NCBI GenBank assembly: GCA_964412845.1
Contig: CAYPQM010000180.1
Span: 1 to 12,708 of the forward strand
Reading direction: 5' to 3'
From: JAWWPY01 sp964412845
GTDB taxonomy: Bacteria; Actinomycetota; Actinomycetes; Streptosporangiales; Streptosporangiaceae
Length of the DNA stretch: 12,708 nt
Numbering within the stretch: the first letter of the stretch is position 1; each line of letters opens with the position of its first letter. The notes beneath the pieces are model-generated. The model ran no database searches. It worked only from the letters and a program-made list of their open reading frames with translations, and was not told the origin of the DNA. The translations under genes were made by a program, and so were the position numbers. Below, one piece after another: positions 11,262 to 12,708 of this stretch.

Positions 11262-12708
11262 ATGAGCTACTTGGTACGTCTTACCCCGGAATTCAGAGCC
11301 TGGCTGGTTGACCTGCGCGCCAGCCACCCTCCGTCGGCCCGGCAGGCCGGGGCCGCGATCACTGCCCTGCTCACCGAGGGAGCCGGGCTCGGGCCGCCGC
11401 TGGCGCCGGTGTCCGCATCGTCTCCGCAAGATCTGGACGAGGCCATCGACGGTACCTACCAGCACCTGCTGGAGCAGATGACGTTCCTCCGCCGCGGTGT
11501 CGCCGAGGTGGCGACCGCGCGCAAACGCCTGGAACTCCAGATCAGCCAGCTGGCAGCGGCCGGCCCGACCGGGGAACTGGCCGAGCTGCGGGGCCGTTAC
11601 GACAACCTGGGCCAGGAGGAGAAACGGCTCACGGCCGCCGCACAGCAGTTCCAGGGCTGGGTAGAGACGTTCCGGTCCAGGAAGGAATCCCTGAAGGCCA
11701 GGTACACGGCGGCGCAGGCCCAGCGGGCCGTCAACGAAGCTTTCGCCGAGTTCGGCGTCGATGACGAAGATGCCGCGGCACCGTTCCCGGACGCGGACGA
11801 GGGGGTGGACGCTGCCCGGTCGGCGGCTGAGGAGTTCATGAGGATAGCCCGCGATCTCGAGCGGGACCTGCGGCCCGGGCACCCTGGGCGCACCGTCCCG
11901 GACGAGAACGGCGCAGCACGCACCGTGCCGGAGCAGGACGGCGCTGGCTCGGCGCAGCCCGGAGTGCCGGAGTTGCTGGAGCTGAGGTGTGGCTGGCCAG
12001 GAGACCGCTCGCCGCGGATCCTGTTCGCCACCGAACCAGCCGGCCCAGCTGGTCAGCCCGGTACTGCTGGTCAGCCCGGTACTGCTGGTCAGCCCGGTAC
12101 TGCTGGTCAGCCCGGTACTGCTGGTCAGCCCGACGCTGCTGGTCACGCCGACGCTGCTGGTCACGCCGACACTGCCCACACTGCCCACACAGCCCGGTCA
12201 GCTGGCCCGGCTGGCGGCAGCGACGCGGATGCGGCGGCGGCCAGTCCCCCGGCGCGCCGCCCTCAGGTGGCGATCCTGCTCGCCGGCGGGTCACCGCACG
12301 CGGGGCTGCACGGCGGCGCGGATCCGCTGGTCCCGGTGGCGCTGGCCCGCTACCAGGCCGAGCAGGTCCGGCTGGGCACCGACGCCCAGCCCGCGGGCGG
12401 CCACGGTGCCCGCCGCGGCGACTACCGCCTGGACTCGTTCCTGGATCAGTTCTTCCCCGCTGAGGCCGGGGACGTGCAGGCCGCCGCCGCGGCCCTGGTG
12501 GCGGCGGCGCGCACGCACCAGCTGGGCGAAGTACGCCGCCTGGCCGGGCTGACCCAGGCGCAGGTGGCCACGCAGCTGGGCGTCCGCCAGGAGCGGGTCT
12601 CCGCGATCGAGCGCGGCGACCCGGACGCCGCGGAGGTCCGCACGCTCGCCGCCTACGTGGCGGCGCTCGGCGGCCACCTGGAGGTCGTGGCCGACTTCGG
12701 TGCCGATC
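11262..12708 (+). CDS. HigB-like / PspA-like / collagen-repeat / HigA-type XRE fusion protein (3' partial)
   Basis: The frame opens at ATG 11262 (GGGAGG at 11249-11254, 7-nt spacer) and stays open to the right edge: 482 codons, no stop. Residues 1-50 (FRAWLVDLRASHPPSAR... then GAGLGPPL) resemble the first half of a HigB/Gp49-type toxin. Residues 55-165 are PspA/IM30-like: RRGVAEVATARKRLELQIS (78-96) and FRSRKESLKARYTAAQAQ (137-154). Residues 236-260 (ELLELRCGW...PRILFATEP) and 334-365 (PQVAILLAGG...) resemble the second half of the toxin. A GQPGTA repeat (264-305) lies between those strands. Residues 388-482 are an XRE antitoxin-type domain, with the HTH at VRRLAGLTQAQVATQLGVRQ (424-443) and the HigA-like tail LAAYVAALGGHLEVVADFG (462-480). 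The toxin GDK-like motif is degenerate (GGS). No signal peptide or membrane segment is seen. The toxin assignment is by eye. Confidence 0.8.
   Translation, partial: MSYLVRLTPEFRAWLVDLRASHPPSARQAGAAITALLTEGAGLGPPLAPVSASSPQDLDEAIDGTYQHLLEQMTFLRRGVAEVATARKRLELQISQLAAAGPTGELAELRGRYDNLGQEEKRLTAAAQQFQGWVETFRSRKESLKARYTAAQAQRAVNEAFAEFGVDDEDAAAPFPDADEGVDAARSAAEEFMRIARDLERDLRPGHPGRTVPDENGAARTVPEQDGAGSAQPGVPELLELRCGWPGDRSPRILFATEPAGPAGQPGTAGQPGTAGQPGTAGQPGTAGQPDAAGHADAAGHADTAHTAHTARSAGPAGGSDADAAAASPPARRPQVAILLAGGSPHAGLHGGADPLVPVALARYQAEQVRLGTDAQPAGGHGARRGDYRLDSFLDQFFPAEAGDVQAAAAALVAAARTHQLGEVRRLAGLTQAQVATQLGVRQERVSAIERGDPDAAEVRTLAAYVAALGGHLEVVADFGAD
12051..12176 (+). repeat. 18-bp in-frame tandem repeat (GQPGTA units)
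   Basis: Seven 18-bp units. Four are identical (GGTCAGCCCGGTACTGCT at 12051-12122) and three are progressively diverged (12123-12176), followed by decayed remnants. They encode six-residue Gly-Gln-Pro-Gly-Thr-Ala units, collagen-like in composition. Because the unit is a multiple of 3, gains and losses keep the gene open. The array also keeps the antisense and other frames open, which creates spurious long ORFs there. Confidence 0.95.

Noticed and set aside
12051..12176. CRISPR-like array
   Set aside because: The units are contiguous, without spacers, in frame and coding; this is a protein tandem repeat.
11235..12188. 317-codon minus-strand frame opposite the fusion gene, with TSSTGL-like repeats
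   Set aside because: It is antisense to a plus-strand frame with recognisable PspA and XRE domains. Its length comes from high GC content and from the 18-bp repeat, which lacks stops in several frames.

Overview
The window looks like chromosomal DNA of a high-GC actinobacterium. Signs are very GC-rich codon third positions, several GTG starts, a homodimeric-type AceE, a DUF3052 protein, a DUF1918 protein, and what looks like a leaderless promoter. The neighbourhood of aceE with a DUF3052 gene and a peroxiredoxin gene is one I associate with Streptomyces and Streptosporangiales relatives. That is from memory, so the order is not assigned firmly.

Layout, left to right. 299-880 (-) is a RimJ/RimL-like GNAT acetyltransferase. 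1367-2281 (+) is a RIO-family kinase, preceded by a 33-codon upstream ORF with a better ribosome binding site than the kinase. 2686-3131 (+) is a compact hicBA toxin-antitoxin pair whose reading frames overlap (GTGA), probably leaderless. 3565-3636 (-) is tRNA-Val(UAC). From 7168 down to the tRNA, every gene is on the minus strand: DUF1918, YjbQ/UPF0047, DUF3052, a Bcp/AhpE-like peroxiredoxin, a double zinc-ribbon protein and an APH-fold phosphotransferase. The stop codon of the last is nucleotides 8-10 of the tRNA. aceE (7428-10271, +) diverges from this cluster and converges tail to tail with a short-chain dehydrogenase (10279-11154, -).

The most unusual object is the open frame from 11262 to beyond the right edge (+). 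It was found by translating the sequence directly, because it has no stop inside the window. Its 482 visible residues look like a HigB/Gp49-type toxin fold interrupted by a PspA/IM30-like coiled coil and by a collagen-like six-residue repeat, then continuing in frame into a HigA-type XRE antitoxin. It diverges from the SDR gene across an inverted repeat that looks like an operator. A toxin-like part, a membrane-stress coiled coil and an antitoxin-like DNA-binding part in one polypeptide is my main candidate for an undescribed system.

The remaining gaps (1-298, 881-1305, 2282-2651, 3161-3564) hold no gene I can support, only small palindromes and repeats, which are listed.
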